Of a DNA stretch of 64,000 nucleotides, positions 55,790 to 64,000 are shown piece after piece (the stretch's first letter is position 1; each line of letters begins with the position of its first letter). The notes beneath the pieces are model-generated. The model saw only the letters and a list, made by a program, of their open reading frames with translations, did not search any database and was not told the DNA's origin. The DNA comes from Tremella fuciformis (lineage: Eukaryota > Basidiomycota > Tremellomycetes > Tremellales > Tremellaceae): NCBI GenBank assembly GCA_032768795.1, contig CP136491.1, positions 3,102,501-3,166,500 on the forward strand, read 5' to 3'. The position numbers were made by a program, and so were the translations under genes.

Positions 55790-56561
55790 TCATTTGAGAC
55801 CCACCTTTTCGCCGGCAAATCGGCCAGTAGCGAAGCGGCCGCACGAGCCGCACACCGAGGTGCACATGGACAGGAAGAGAGCGACGACAGCACCGACAGT
55901 GAGCCAGTTGGCGTTGCCCTGAGGATCAGCATCCCTCCGCCAATATCTCAGTCTGCGAAAGTACAGCTCAAGGCGTAGACAACCCAGATCCGGAAAGGTG
56001 AAAAGTACTCACGAGAGAGGCAGTGACACCGGCGTCGTGTAGACGGTTCTTGACGATGTTCCAGAGGACCATGTCGATCACAAAGATGACGAGGGCCGCA
56101 AACGCCGCAATGGCCTCGAGGAGGGCCATGAAGATGGTCGCGATGCGAGAGGCACAGGCGACGCCCAAGAGGCCGAAGAGGAAGCCAAAGAAGGCCACGC
56201 CGCCCGCGAGGGGGTGGAGAATGAGGGCGTAGGTCAGACGGTGCAGTGCGTCCGAGTTGATGTTGGCGCTGCGCCTGTGAGCTCATTGCGTATGACAAAA
56301 GGAGAGGAGAGGGAGGAGAGGTTGAGGAGGAGGCGAGACTCACGTCGTGCCCGACACCATGAGATTATACCCCACGCTCTTGGCCGTACACGAGCCGCCC
56401 TTGACGCACTCGCCAAAGACACCAAAGACGGTCTGGGACGAGCCCGAGCCTGCCTTGAGGAAGTTGATCGTGTCCCATGCGGGGGGCGACACGGAGGCGA
56501 ACAGCAAGAGGACCCAGCCTGCAAAGGCGAAGAAGAGACCTGGGAACGCCGGCGAGACCAT
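55790..56561 (-). CDS. PalI/Rim9-like pH-response membrane protein (SUR7/PalI family)
   Basis: The start MVSPAFPGLFFAFAGWVLLL is the first membrane helix. A Cys-containing ectodomain follows (FGECVKGGSCTAKSVGYNLM), then three helices: RLTYALILHPLAGGVAFFGF, IATIFMALLEAIAAFAALVI plus FVIDMVLWNIVKNRL, and WLTVGAVVALFLSMCTSVCG, ending GRFAGEKVGLK. This four-helix tetraspan layout, with the conserved GxC loop, is that of the SUR7/PalI family. PalI/Rim9 stabilises the PalH/Rim21 alkaline-pH sensor at the plasma membrane. Three introns are present. The protein is short (about 200 residues) and lacks the long C-terminal tail of Aspergillus PalI, so it could instead be another tetraspan member such as Sur7. 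Confidence 0.75.
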
Positions 56562-57203
56562 GGTAGGACGGTGTCGATTATGTGTATGCGATGGCAGGAG
56601 AAGAGATTATAGGGTGCGAGAGACAGACAGATGTTTGAGCTCGAGCGGGGGCACGTGCGGAAGCGGCGATGGGGTATGTTTCAGCGGTCTTGCCCCTCGT
56701 GAGTCGAGTTGAAGTGTTGAAAGTGTTGATACAGAGTGAAATGGGAGGTGAAGAGTGGAATGGAGGGTGTTCAAGATGACGGTGAGTAGAGGAAGAGCAG
56801 CCGTGACGAGGGGTGCATGGTGGTAGGTGTACTCTAAGAGAGACGGGCAGTGAGCGGGAGTGTTTCCCTCTGGTCCCGGTGTGGCCCCTGATCCAATCTG
56901 GTAGAGGACCCTGGAAATTTGGTTTAAACCCACCAACCGGCAAGCTACGTCATACCCGCCTCCCCTCTTTCCCTCTGTTTACCCGTCAGAGGCCGAGACT
57001 TGGAGAGTGGCGCCGGCTCATACGGTACGAGTACGAGTACGAATACGAGTGACGTCGTCGTGCAAATGGTCATGCGCGACTGACTTTGGTGGTCATCGAG
57101 CTTCGAGCTACATACAACATGTTCAGAACTCTACGAGAAGACGAGAAGAAAGGTGTCCAAGCGAGCGCCGTGTATCGCTTGCTTCCATGTACAAGGTTCA
57201 TGC
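56562..57203. other. Intergenic region upstream of PalI
   Basis: Promoter of the PalI-like gene and 3' flank of the next minus-strand gene. A short TACGAG repeat occurs near 57026-57049. No gene is seen. Confidence 0.5.
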
Positions 57204-59857
57204 TCACAGCGCTTCCAGGCGTTCAGCAACTCCACCATCATCGCCGTCCATCCCCTCATCATCCCCGTCGACGGCAGCCTCGCCGTCCCTGCCGGACGTA
57301 GACCGCGGGCTCTCGCTATCGTCGCTGAGCTCCTGGAGGCCAGGGGGCGCGGGCACACGCTTGGCATTCTCCGACGCGGCTCGCATGGGCAGCGTAATCG
57401 GCGAACCGGGGCGAGGTCGCATCTCCCCGCTGGCCCCTCCGTCGCTGTGCGAGCCCCTGCCCACGTCCGTCTTGATCCACGTCCTCCACCACTTGCCGAG
57501 GACCCGCTTGACGGCGTCGTCCAGCGAGAGGTACTCGATGTTCTTGACGACCCCTTGCCAGGTGACGAGACCGCGGCTCAGCGCCGCCTCGAGGGCGGGG
57601 ATGTCGCCCCTGCTCGTTAGCCTGATGTCGTCTAGCTCACATGGCCGACTTACCAGTACAGCCAATGGACGAGGACGCCAAAGCTGGTTGGATCGGGTAT
57701 CGGCAAGTAGATGGTCGTTGGCTCGCCTTTCTTGTGCGGCAGTACCTTTGCTCCTTTCACCATCGGCAAGGACGGTCCAAGCCCGGCGGAACGGGGCATG
57801 CTGACGGACGCCTCGGTCACGGGCTTCAGAGAGGAAAGCAAAGAGCGAAAAACAGCCGACTGGGGAATGAGGTACTGGCTGTGAAGAGGGAAGACCAGGA
57901 CCTGCTTATCAGTACCGGGTCGGGCTTACTTCAAGAAGAGGGCGACGTACAGGAATATCCATATTGCTGGGCAGACTACCTCTGCGTTCCCCGCCCCAAC
58001 TGGGCGGATCGGCCGGACGGTGGATGCTACCGCGCCTCCCGGTCGCGGAGCCCGGAAAGCTGGGTGTGGACGGCCATTGGCTGCGCTGGGCGTGCTGTGG
58101 GTCTGCTGTCCTCGGGGTCTTCGAGGTTCTGAGCACGGGGATGACTGTATTGATCAGCGGCAAGCAACGATGATCGGTGTAAGGGACTCACTGATGCGCA
58201 CGTCCGCCGATTCAGGGGAAGTCCAGAAATCTCCAGCGCGACTGTTCAGCTCCTTGACGACTGTCGCCTTGGTCGGAGAGCGCTGGATCAGCCTGGCCCT
58301 CTGGGCAGAAGCAGGCGTGCGCGGCGTGACGGGTATCGGCATCGGCACAGCGACCTGAGGCGATACGGGCGGGGGAGCCGAGGCGGCAATACCCCTGTGC
58401 TGTCGCTCACGCAGGGGCGCCGATCTCGGCGCAGCGGCGTAGTGGTGGTACACCGGCGGCAGGGGAGCCGCAGGGGGTCGTATGGTCGAATGACGGACCG
58501 CTGATGAGGCTGGTGAGTGCAGGGCTGCACTCTGCGGTACACGCAGGGGAGTAGGGGTCTGCAGGGCGACCGCGCCAGCGCTGCCATCGCCGCGGGACGA
58601 GCCATACGGGGACGGCTGGCCAGGCGAGACGGCCTTGGGCGACGGCCAGTCCGGCACTGGGGCCCTGCGGCGCCGGGCAGAGGAGGACATGGACGGCGGG
58701 GTGAATTGCGCTTGCGACTGGGCGCCCGCGTGCGAGGCGCTCCTCGAGGGCGTCGAGGGCGGTCCGGAGGCCCCAGAGGTCACGGGCATGGGTGGCAAGG
58801 CTGTCGCTGTGGCCGGGGTCGCGTGAAAGGACACAGAGCGCGCAGAAGGCGGGTACGGCGAGTGGCGATGCGCCCCTGCGAGGGTGAGTGGGATGGGCGT
58901 CGGCCGCGCGCGCGCGCCGCTGCCGCCGAGCGAGGAGCTGGAAGACGCCGACGCTGGAAGGCGAAAGAAGGGGTTCGACGCAGACGCCGATGGGAGAGAG
59001 TGCGACAGGTGCCCGGGGGTGAGGGTGGGCGCGAGGTCGATGCCGTGCTCGCTGAGGACGGCGAGGTCGAGGAAGGCGCGCAGGGGCTGGGCGAGGGCCA
59101 GTGGTTGAGAGGTATTGTCGGCGCCGCTCGCTCTCGCTGCCTCTGGATGCGCTCTCACCAGTATGCAGGGCCCTTCTTGTATCAATCGCAAGAAGGATCG
59201 GTCGGTCGGGGACGATGCTTCTTTTTCGCCTCGTGGCCGATCCGACGATGCTTCTTTTGATCTGTCCGCCGAGACCCCTGATGACCCTGTGTGCTTCTCG
59301 TTCTCGTCCTCGGGTGCAGCACCAGCGCCAGCGCGAGTGCCAGAGGATGGAGGGTGAAGTGCAAGAGGAGGAGGGAGGGACCGAGAAGTGAAGAAGCTGC
59401 TGCTGCCGCTGCCGACACTTGCGCGTGAGCCTGCGGTCGCGCGTGCGCTCGCAGCGAGGGAGAGGATGATCTGCGCCGTGCGCGTGCGCTCTGATGTCTC
59501 TGAAGAGTCGGCCTCGCGCTCGTGGTCCGGCGAAACCGGATGCTGACAATGTCGCTGCTGGAGATCTCCGCGAGGCGACCAACCTTGTCCCTCGTCGTCC
59601 TGTGCCAGTGGGCTTTTGTACTCGCGTTCTTTGTAAGCGGAGGGGGCCAGCGGTCTCAACACCCCGACGTCGGCTCCGCGGAAAACGGCTGCCTGCGAGG
59701 GAGACGAAGGGTCGCGCGGCGAGGCTGTGGCAGCCGTAGCGTAGACCGAGTGGACAGGCTGTGAGAAGGCAGTGGAGAACGAGGCGGTCTGCTGCTGCTG
59801 GGCTAGGTGCGGAGAGGGGGACACAACATCGACGTCCATGGCATCATCCACCTCCAT
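57204..59857 (-). CDS. Unknown protein with disordered N-terminus and BTB-like C-terminal segment
   Basis: From the first ATG (59857, MEVDDAMDVDVVSPSPHLAQ) the first exon runs to about 58180 as a Ser/Pro/Ala-rich disordered region with possible Cdk/MAPK sites (IQRSPTKATVVKELNSRAGD). Later exons carry RRGSLPSNMDIPVRRPLLE, then a compact domain: YLIPQSAVFRSLLSSLKPV, TTIYLPIPDPTSFGVLVHWL, YW|GDIPALEAALSRGLVTWQGV and KNIEYLSLDDAVKRVLGKWW, followed by an acidic tail ending DGDDGGVAERLEAL. The SAVFRSLLSS...FGVLVHWLYWGDI layout is reminiscent of a BTB/POZ or Skp1-like fold but lacks a clear BTB dimer motif. Four or more exons are needed; the joints between 58190 and 57850 are approximate. The frame upstream of 59857 has no ATG. 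Function is unknown. Confidence 0.65.
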
Positions 59858-60867
59858 GCTGAGATCTCTCTGCTTCTCTGCCTCTGTGCAGAAAAAAAGT
59901 CCGAGATCGCCACCGCCGACCGGGGAGAACAAAAAGCACTCGCGACACTAAGGGTCCGCCTCGATTGCGCCAATGGTCTATTGTTCTCTGTCTCGAGCGT
60001 CCTCGTCCCGCACCGCGCCAAGCTTCAGAGTTTGCGCTCTCCTCGTATTCCGCCCCGGGCTCGCCTGCACAGGACAGGACAGGACAGGACAAGACAATAC
60101 GGTAGGACAATAGGCCGCTGGGATGTTCGGGTCGGGTCTGGTCTGCAACTGAGACGGGGGCGGGGGCGGTCGGTGACGAAGAACGAAGAACAACGATGGA
60201 CGGCTTGGGATGCATCTTGACTCACGGCAGCTGCACCGCAGAAGCCAGACGGGGGAACAAAGGGAGCTGGACAACAAAGGACGACGTGAGATTGAACAGC
60301 TCGCCTACGCCTCTGCAAGCATTCAAACTTAGCATTCCTTCTGCCCAGCCTCCGTCGCTATGCACTATGGATCCTTTGTCCTCCCAGCCCAAACGCGACA
60401 AAGCCAATAACGTCTCGCTGGTAGATACTCGAGATGCTCGCAGAGTCGCCGACGATCGACACGGGCACTAGCCTTAGTGAGCGCATCTCACGAGTAGCGC
60501 AGCGCACAGACTGGTGCTGGTTCCTGTACGGTGCGCGCAAAGGACAGCATATAGGGGCACCAGGGTCGGATCTTAGGGGCACCAGGGTGCCACAAACGGA
60601 AGCAAATTCGGCCGAGCGGGATCAATTTATAACGCCGAAACGCCGTTCACCTCTTACATCTCCCAAGTCGCTCTAGGTACTTTGCACTGAATTCAACACG
60701 AGATGCATGCAGAGACATCCGTTTTACATGTAGGCCTCTAAACACCGCCCTGGATAGGCCCCAAGTAAAATCCAGCTGGCTCCGGCTGCACAGAGAATTG
60801 GCTCATTGGCAAGGCTGGGTAGCTGTCCTGCACAGGCGGTCGGGGGCGCGATTGAGGGGGTATCGAG
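59858..60867. other. Intergenic region between the BTB-like gene and transposase
   Basis: It contains a GACAG pentamer tract (about 60070-60098) and two direct copies of AGGGGCACCAGGGT (60553-60566 and 60575-60588). The latter lie about 280-315 bp from the transposase stop and could mark the element's end. No gene is seen. Confidence 0.5.
60553..60588. repeat. Two direct 14-bp repeats AGGGGCACCAGGGT
   Basis: The copies at 60553-60566 and 60575-60588 are identical and start 22 bp apart. The second is followed by GCC, creating a GGCACC...GGTGCC stem. They may be sub-terminal repeats of the adjacent Mutator-like element; the other end of the element is probably outside the window. Confidence 0.7.
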
Positions 60868-63711
60868 TCATAGGGGACATGAGTGGCGATGTTGCCGTTC
60901 CTGACAGAGTGGAAGCTCGGATTCAGGCCATAATGGCCCATTGCCGGTGTCATAGCCTAGCCAATCAGCTTCAAGCAGCCGCCAGGCTGTGGCGGTCAGA
61001 GGAATGTGGCGGTCACTCACAGGCTGTCCCCAATGACCGGTGCTCGCCATCCATGGCCCTGTGCTCCCCATCCAAGAGCTGCTCGACACCATCCTAGCCC
61101 TGGTTGTCACTGTCTCCATCTCCATCGCTGTCCTCTCGGTCTCCCTAGCCGCTGTCCTCTCGGTCTCCCTGGCCGTCATTGCCTCCATGAATGACTGAAT
61201 TGTCGATTCGAGGCTGACCAGTCGCTTTCGAGTCTCGGTCTGCTCGTCATCGGCCTGGGCGTCCTCGCCGGCCTCCCAAGCGTCGCAGCGCACGGTCCAA
61301 GCGTCCTCATCGCGAGTCTTGAGTTCCCGGCCGGTGTGGCAGTTCTTTGGGAGGTGTCGCTTGGGGCAGAAACAGCATTTCCGTCTCCCTTTCCTCTTGC
61401 CCAGCTGCTTCTCTGCTCGAGTATGTAGCCGCCCTGTGTTGCTGTCGATGTCCGCTAAGACCTGTGTGGCTGTGCTCCTTTCCCCTCTCCTGGGACTGCG
61501 ATCTCGCACGGGACGATCATCGAACATTTGAGTGTCGGCAGGGATGTCGGCAGGGATGTCGGCAGGGAGGGGATCATCAGGGATGGGCTGGGTGGCCGGT
61601 GGGGTGGTGGTGAGAGGCACTTGGGTAGCAGGGATCGATTCCTGGGCCGCTGCCGCTGCCCGTCGTTCTGCTCGGAAGCGATTCTGCCGTAAATGCGGAT
61701 CGCGAACGACATTGGTGTCGTTATCGAGCTCCCATTCGGGTCCTGAGAGCTGATGGACGGCAATCGTCCCTTCTGGGAGGCCGTCGGTGACCGCAGTGGT
61801 GATGACGGCCACGGTGTCGTCCCAGATGCCTGGATTCACCAGCCGCCAGTGACGATCTATCGCGACGATCGATACCAAGCGATCCATGTTGCCTGCGAAG
61901 TGATGGGCGCACGGAAGACCGTAGGACTGATAGAAGCGGCCTGTGCACTCGGGCTTGCTCTCGGGATCGGTCTCCCAAGCCTTGGCTCGCTGGTATTGGG
62001 CTGTCATAAGGGACAGAGCAGTCCAGGAAACTCGTTGTCGAAGCTTGTCGAAAGTGCGCAGCAGGCGGCTCTGACGTTGTAGGCGTTGTCGTCCCATCCT
62101 GTGGAGGATCGAGCTGATCTGCTCAGACATGAACATCTTGGCGTGCTCGAGGACGTGGTAGAGATCGTTGTGGGCCCCTCGTAGCTCTCTCTTGAATGAC
62201 CGATGAGCGCCCTCAAGTCTTGAGTTCGAGGTCTGGCCAAGATGACGATGGGGATCGATGTAGGCAGCGACGAAGAGCTCCTTGATGTCGTCCACCATGG
62301 TCTGTATGTAGGCATTGGCCCGGTCATACCGCTCACCGCCCCACGTCCTCCTCAGAGTAGCGAGGGCGTCCTGAAGGGCGTCTTCGGAGGCTGCATTGGC
62401 GATGTTGCCCATCCAGAAGTTGCCATAGGCCGAAAGCTTGTCCTTCCAGCCTTCAAGATCGGCAAAGCAGGGCTTGGCAGCAAGCTTGATGTTCTCTCGC
62501 AAATGCCACCGGCATGACAGGCGTTTAGCGCATGGGAGTAGGATGTCGATGGCATTGGTGAGGGCGTCCTCGCGATCGGTAATGATGACCTTGATCTCCG
62601 TCTTGTCGATCCCAATGAGGTCGAGAAAGGCTGCGATGGCGAGATCGTACCACTGCTCGGCCCCGCGCGATAGGAAACCGACAGCGGCGGTGTAGGTCTG
62701 GTTGGTGGCGGTGAATCCGCAGATATGAAGCATGGGGAGGCGGTAGCGATTGGTGCGGAAGGTAGAATCGATAAAGAGGACCGTCGGGTACATGTGTGTC
62801 ATCGCACGGGACTCGGCGGTGGTGAAGACGAGTCCGCAGAGCTCGCCGGCGTCATTTCTCCAGGCCTTGAAGAGGTCGCCGTTGTCTTTGAGACGCTCGA
62901 CTGCAGCTTGAGTGGCGCTTCGGCCAGCCCGTAATGACGCTTCGTAATGATGTCGGATGTTGCGAACATCGTTGCGGATGATGAGGGCAGTGGGATGCTC
63001 GGTCTGAATGAGGCGGACGATCTGAGAGACCTCGAGGCGGGCGTTGAGGTGCCGGTGTATTGCTTCTTGGATGTCGGGGGTTCGACTCATGCGACGAAGG
63101 TAGGCAATGTCGATACCACGCTGTGGCTCATGGTTATGGGTGTTGTTGAGGATATGAGGGTGCCAGAGACGATCGTGCCGGCTGCGGCCGGCTTGTTGGG
63201 CGTTCTCGATGGTTTCTCGCCGCCATAGGACCGCCCACTGACAGTCACACTTGGAGGTATGACTGTGCTCTGCCGGACTGCCTGAGATCGGCTTGGCATG
63301 ATGGTGACCGGCCCGACCGCCCCTGACACATGTCATAAAACATCGACCAGTCTCGACGGAACTTCTGGCCGTGACCGCACAGAAGTCGGCGGCCAAAGCA
63401 AGCTGTTGGGTGTGTCGCTGTGCGGCAGAGAGCGATGACTGGGGCTCGAATGACAAGAGGGGATGGGTGAGGACGGGCTGGGCGGCATGAGGTGGCTGGT
63501 CATAGAGGTCGTCCTCTAGATCACTCAAGTCTCGGTCGGACTGAGAATCGTCACCGAGCCGTGAGATGTCCGAAATGTCGTCCTCGATGTCGGTGTCGTC
63601 ATGATCCGAGTCGGGAGACAGAGAGCGGACGTCTCTGATAGGGGTGTCTTCTTTGGGACGAGTGTCATCGATGAAGAAGGAGCTGGGGCAAGGTAAAGGG
63701 GATGTTGACAT
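60868..63711 (-). CDS. Mutator-like (MULE/FAR1-type) transposase
   Basis: One uninterrupted frame of 947 residues is present. An acidic N-terminus precedes a FAR1/WRKY-GCM-type zinc module (SKCDCQWAVLWRRE and LWHPHILNNTHNHEP). The MULE catalytic core follows: TVLFIDSTFRTNRYRLPMLH (first Asp), EIKVIITDREDALTNAI (second Asp), LSCRWHLRENIKLA (the CxxH-like block) and SNSRLEGAHRSFKREL (catalytic Glu). A SWIM-like zinc finger, CTGRFYQSYGLPCAHHF, follows. The tail has small tandem repeats (DIPADIPADT and ARETERTAARETERTA) and a Cys/His cluster (RRKCCFCPKRHLPKNCHTG). Such transposases cut and paste DNA between long terminal inverted repeats with 8-11-bp target duplications. No stop or frameshift is visible, so the gene may be active. 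A neighbouring 5' region beyond 63711 is cut by the window end. Confidence 0.93.
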   Translation of the reverse strand: MSTSPLPCPSSFFIDDTRPKEDTPIRDVRSLSPDSDHDDTDIEDDISDISRLGDDSQSDRDLSDLEDDLYDQPPHAAQPVLTHPLLSFEPQSSLSAAQRHTQQLALAADFCAVTARSSVETGRCFMTCVRGGRAGHHHAKPISGSPAEHSHTSKCDCQWAVLWRRETIENAQQAGRSRHDRLWHPHILNNTHNHEPQRGIDIAYLRRMSRTPDIQEAIHRHLNARLEVSQIVRLIQTEHPTALIIRNDVRNIRHHYEASLRAGRSATQAAVERLKDNGDLFKAWRNDAGELCGLVFTTAESRAMTHMYPTVLFIDSTFRTNRYRLPMLHICGFTATNQTYTAAVGFLSRGAEQWYDLAIAAFLDLIGIDKTEIKVIITDREDALTNAIDILLPCAKRLSCRWHLRENIKLAAKPCFADLEGWKDKLSAYGNFWMGNIANAASEDALQDALATLRRTWGGERYDRANAYIQTMVDDIKELFVAAYIDPHRHLGQTSNSRLEGAHRSFKRELRGAHNDLYHVLEHAKMFMSEQISSILHRMGRQRLQRQSRLLRTFDKLRQRVSWTALSLMTAQYQRAKAWETDPESKPECTGRFYQSYGLPCAHHFAGNMDRLVSIVAIDRHWRLVNPGIWDDTVAVITTAVTDGLPEGTIAVHQLSGPEWELDNDTNVVRDPHLRQNRFRAERRAAAAAQESIPATQVPLTTTPPATQPIPDDPLPADIPADIPADTQMFDDRPVRDRSPRRGERSTATQVLADIDSNTGRLHTRAEKQLGKRKGRRKCCFCPKRHLPKNCHTGRELKTRDEDAWTVRCDAWEAGEDAQADDEQTETRKRLVSLESTIQSFMEAMTARETERTAARETERTAMEMETVTTRARMVSSSSWMGSTGPWMASTGHWGQPVSDRHIPLTATAWRLLEADWLGYDTGNGPLWPESELPLCQERQHRHSCPL

Positions 63712-64000
63712 CGGTCTGAAAGGGAACCCCTAGGGTAAAAGTGAGATGGGCTGTAAGTCAGCAAGCAGATCACTTCTGAGCGACAGAAGCATACTCACCG
63801 ATAGAGAGGACTCTGTAGATTGTCCTGAGTCCAAAGAGAGAGAGATAGGAGGTGAAATGAGGTGGATGGGGCGATTTGATGGGAGGTATCCGGGGGCGGG
63901 TAGAAGACGGGAAGCAAAGGTGTTGATCTCGGTCAAATCGTGTCGTACAAGAGCGTGACGGGCATGAGGATGTAGCTACAGTCGTGTAGAGAGCGTTGAG
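63712..64000. other. Upstream flank of the transposase gene, window end
   Basis: The presumed promoter and possible terminal repeat of the Mutator-like element. No match to the 60553-60588 repeat is visible here, so the far terminal repeat, if present, lies outside. Confidence 0.4.

Noticed and set aside
58517..59260. 247-residue plus-strand Arg/Gly-rich frame
   Set aside because: Antisense shadow of the Ser/Pro-rich disordered exon of the minus-strand gene.
60070..60098. GACAG tract as a telomere-like repeat
   Set aside because: Only about five units in an intergenic region between genes; a simple microsatellite.

Overview
The window is nuclear DNA of a basidiomycete fungus. The evidence is GC-rich genes broken by many short introns (about 40-60 nt, GTRNGT donors, a CTGAC/CTAAC-like branch site just before AG), a White-collar-1 photoreceptor without the ascomycete GATA finger, a RIM101/PacC factor, PalI/Rim9, peroxisomal SCP2, and Helitron and Mutator-like transposons. 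I cannot assign a genus. Most coordinates given are gene spans across introns. Exon joints named in the text were read from frame continuity and splice consensus, not from transcripts.

Layout. 0-10.3 kb: the 3' end of the rRNA-processing WD protein PWP2, then three minus-strand genes: a single-pass membrane leucine-rich-repeat protein, a large disordered protein with a BAR-like coiled-coil N-terminus, and a histidine-rich CDF zinc transporter. 10.3-12.8 kb is gene-poor and holds a cluster of perfect hairpins. 12.8-15.7 kb is WC-1. 16.3-21.4 kb is an accessory island: a plus-strand gene with a TET/JBP-like 2-oxoglutarate dioxygenase motif set, a 486-bp foldback element, and a Helitron Rep gene that stops abruptly at the foldback element and has lost its helicase. 

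21.9-34.3 kb returns to housekeeping genes: protein phosphatase 5, L-fuconate dehydratase, a divergent H2A/H2B pair sharing one promoter, a type II membrane protein, allantoinase, and an aldo-keto reductase. 34.6-38.7 kb has a GT61-type glycosyltransferase and a predicted GPI-anchored GH105 glycosidase. 39.5-47.8 kb has a divergent beta-tubulin paralogue, an unknown proline-rich protein, SCP2, and two neighbouring uncharacterised genes that look like distant paralogues. 

48.4-56.6 kb carries RIM101/PacC, an EDC4/Pdc1-like decapping scaffold, and PalI/Rim9, so two components of the alkaline-pH pathway lie within 8.2 kb. 57.2-59.9 kb is an unknown protein with a C-terminal BTB-like segment. The window ends in an apparently intact Mutator-like transposase (60.9-63.7 kb).

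No tRNA, rRNA, CRISPR array or biosynthetic cluster could be supported. The strongest candidates for new biology are the TET/JBP-like gene beside transposon debris, the divergent beta-tubulin, the paralogous pair at 44.7-47.8 kb, and the periodic motif in the histone promoter.
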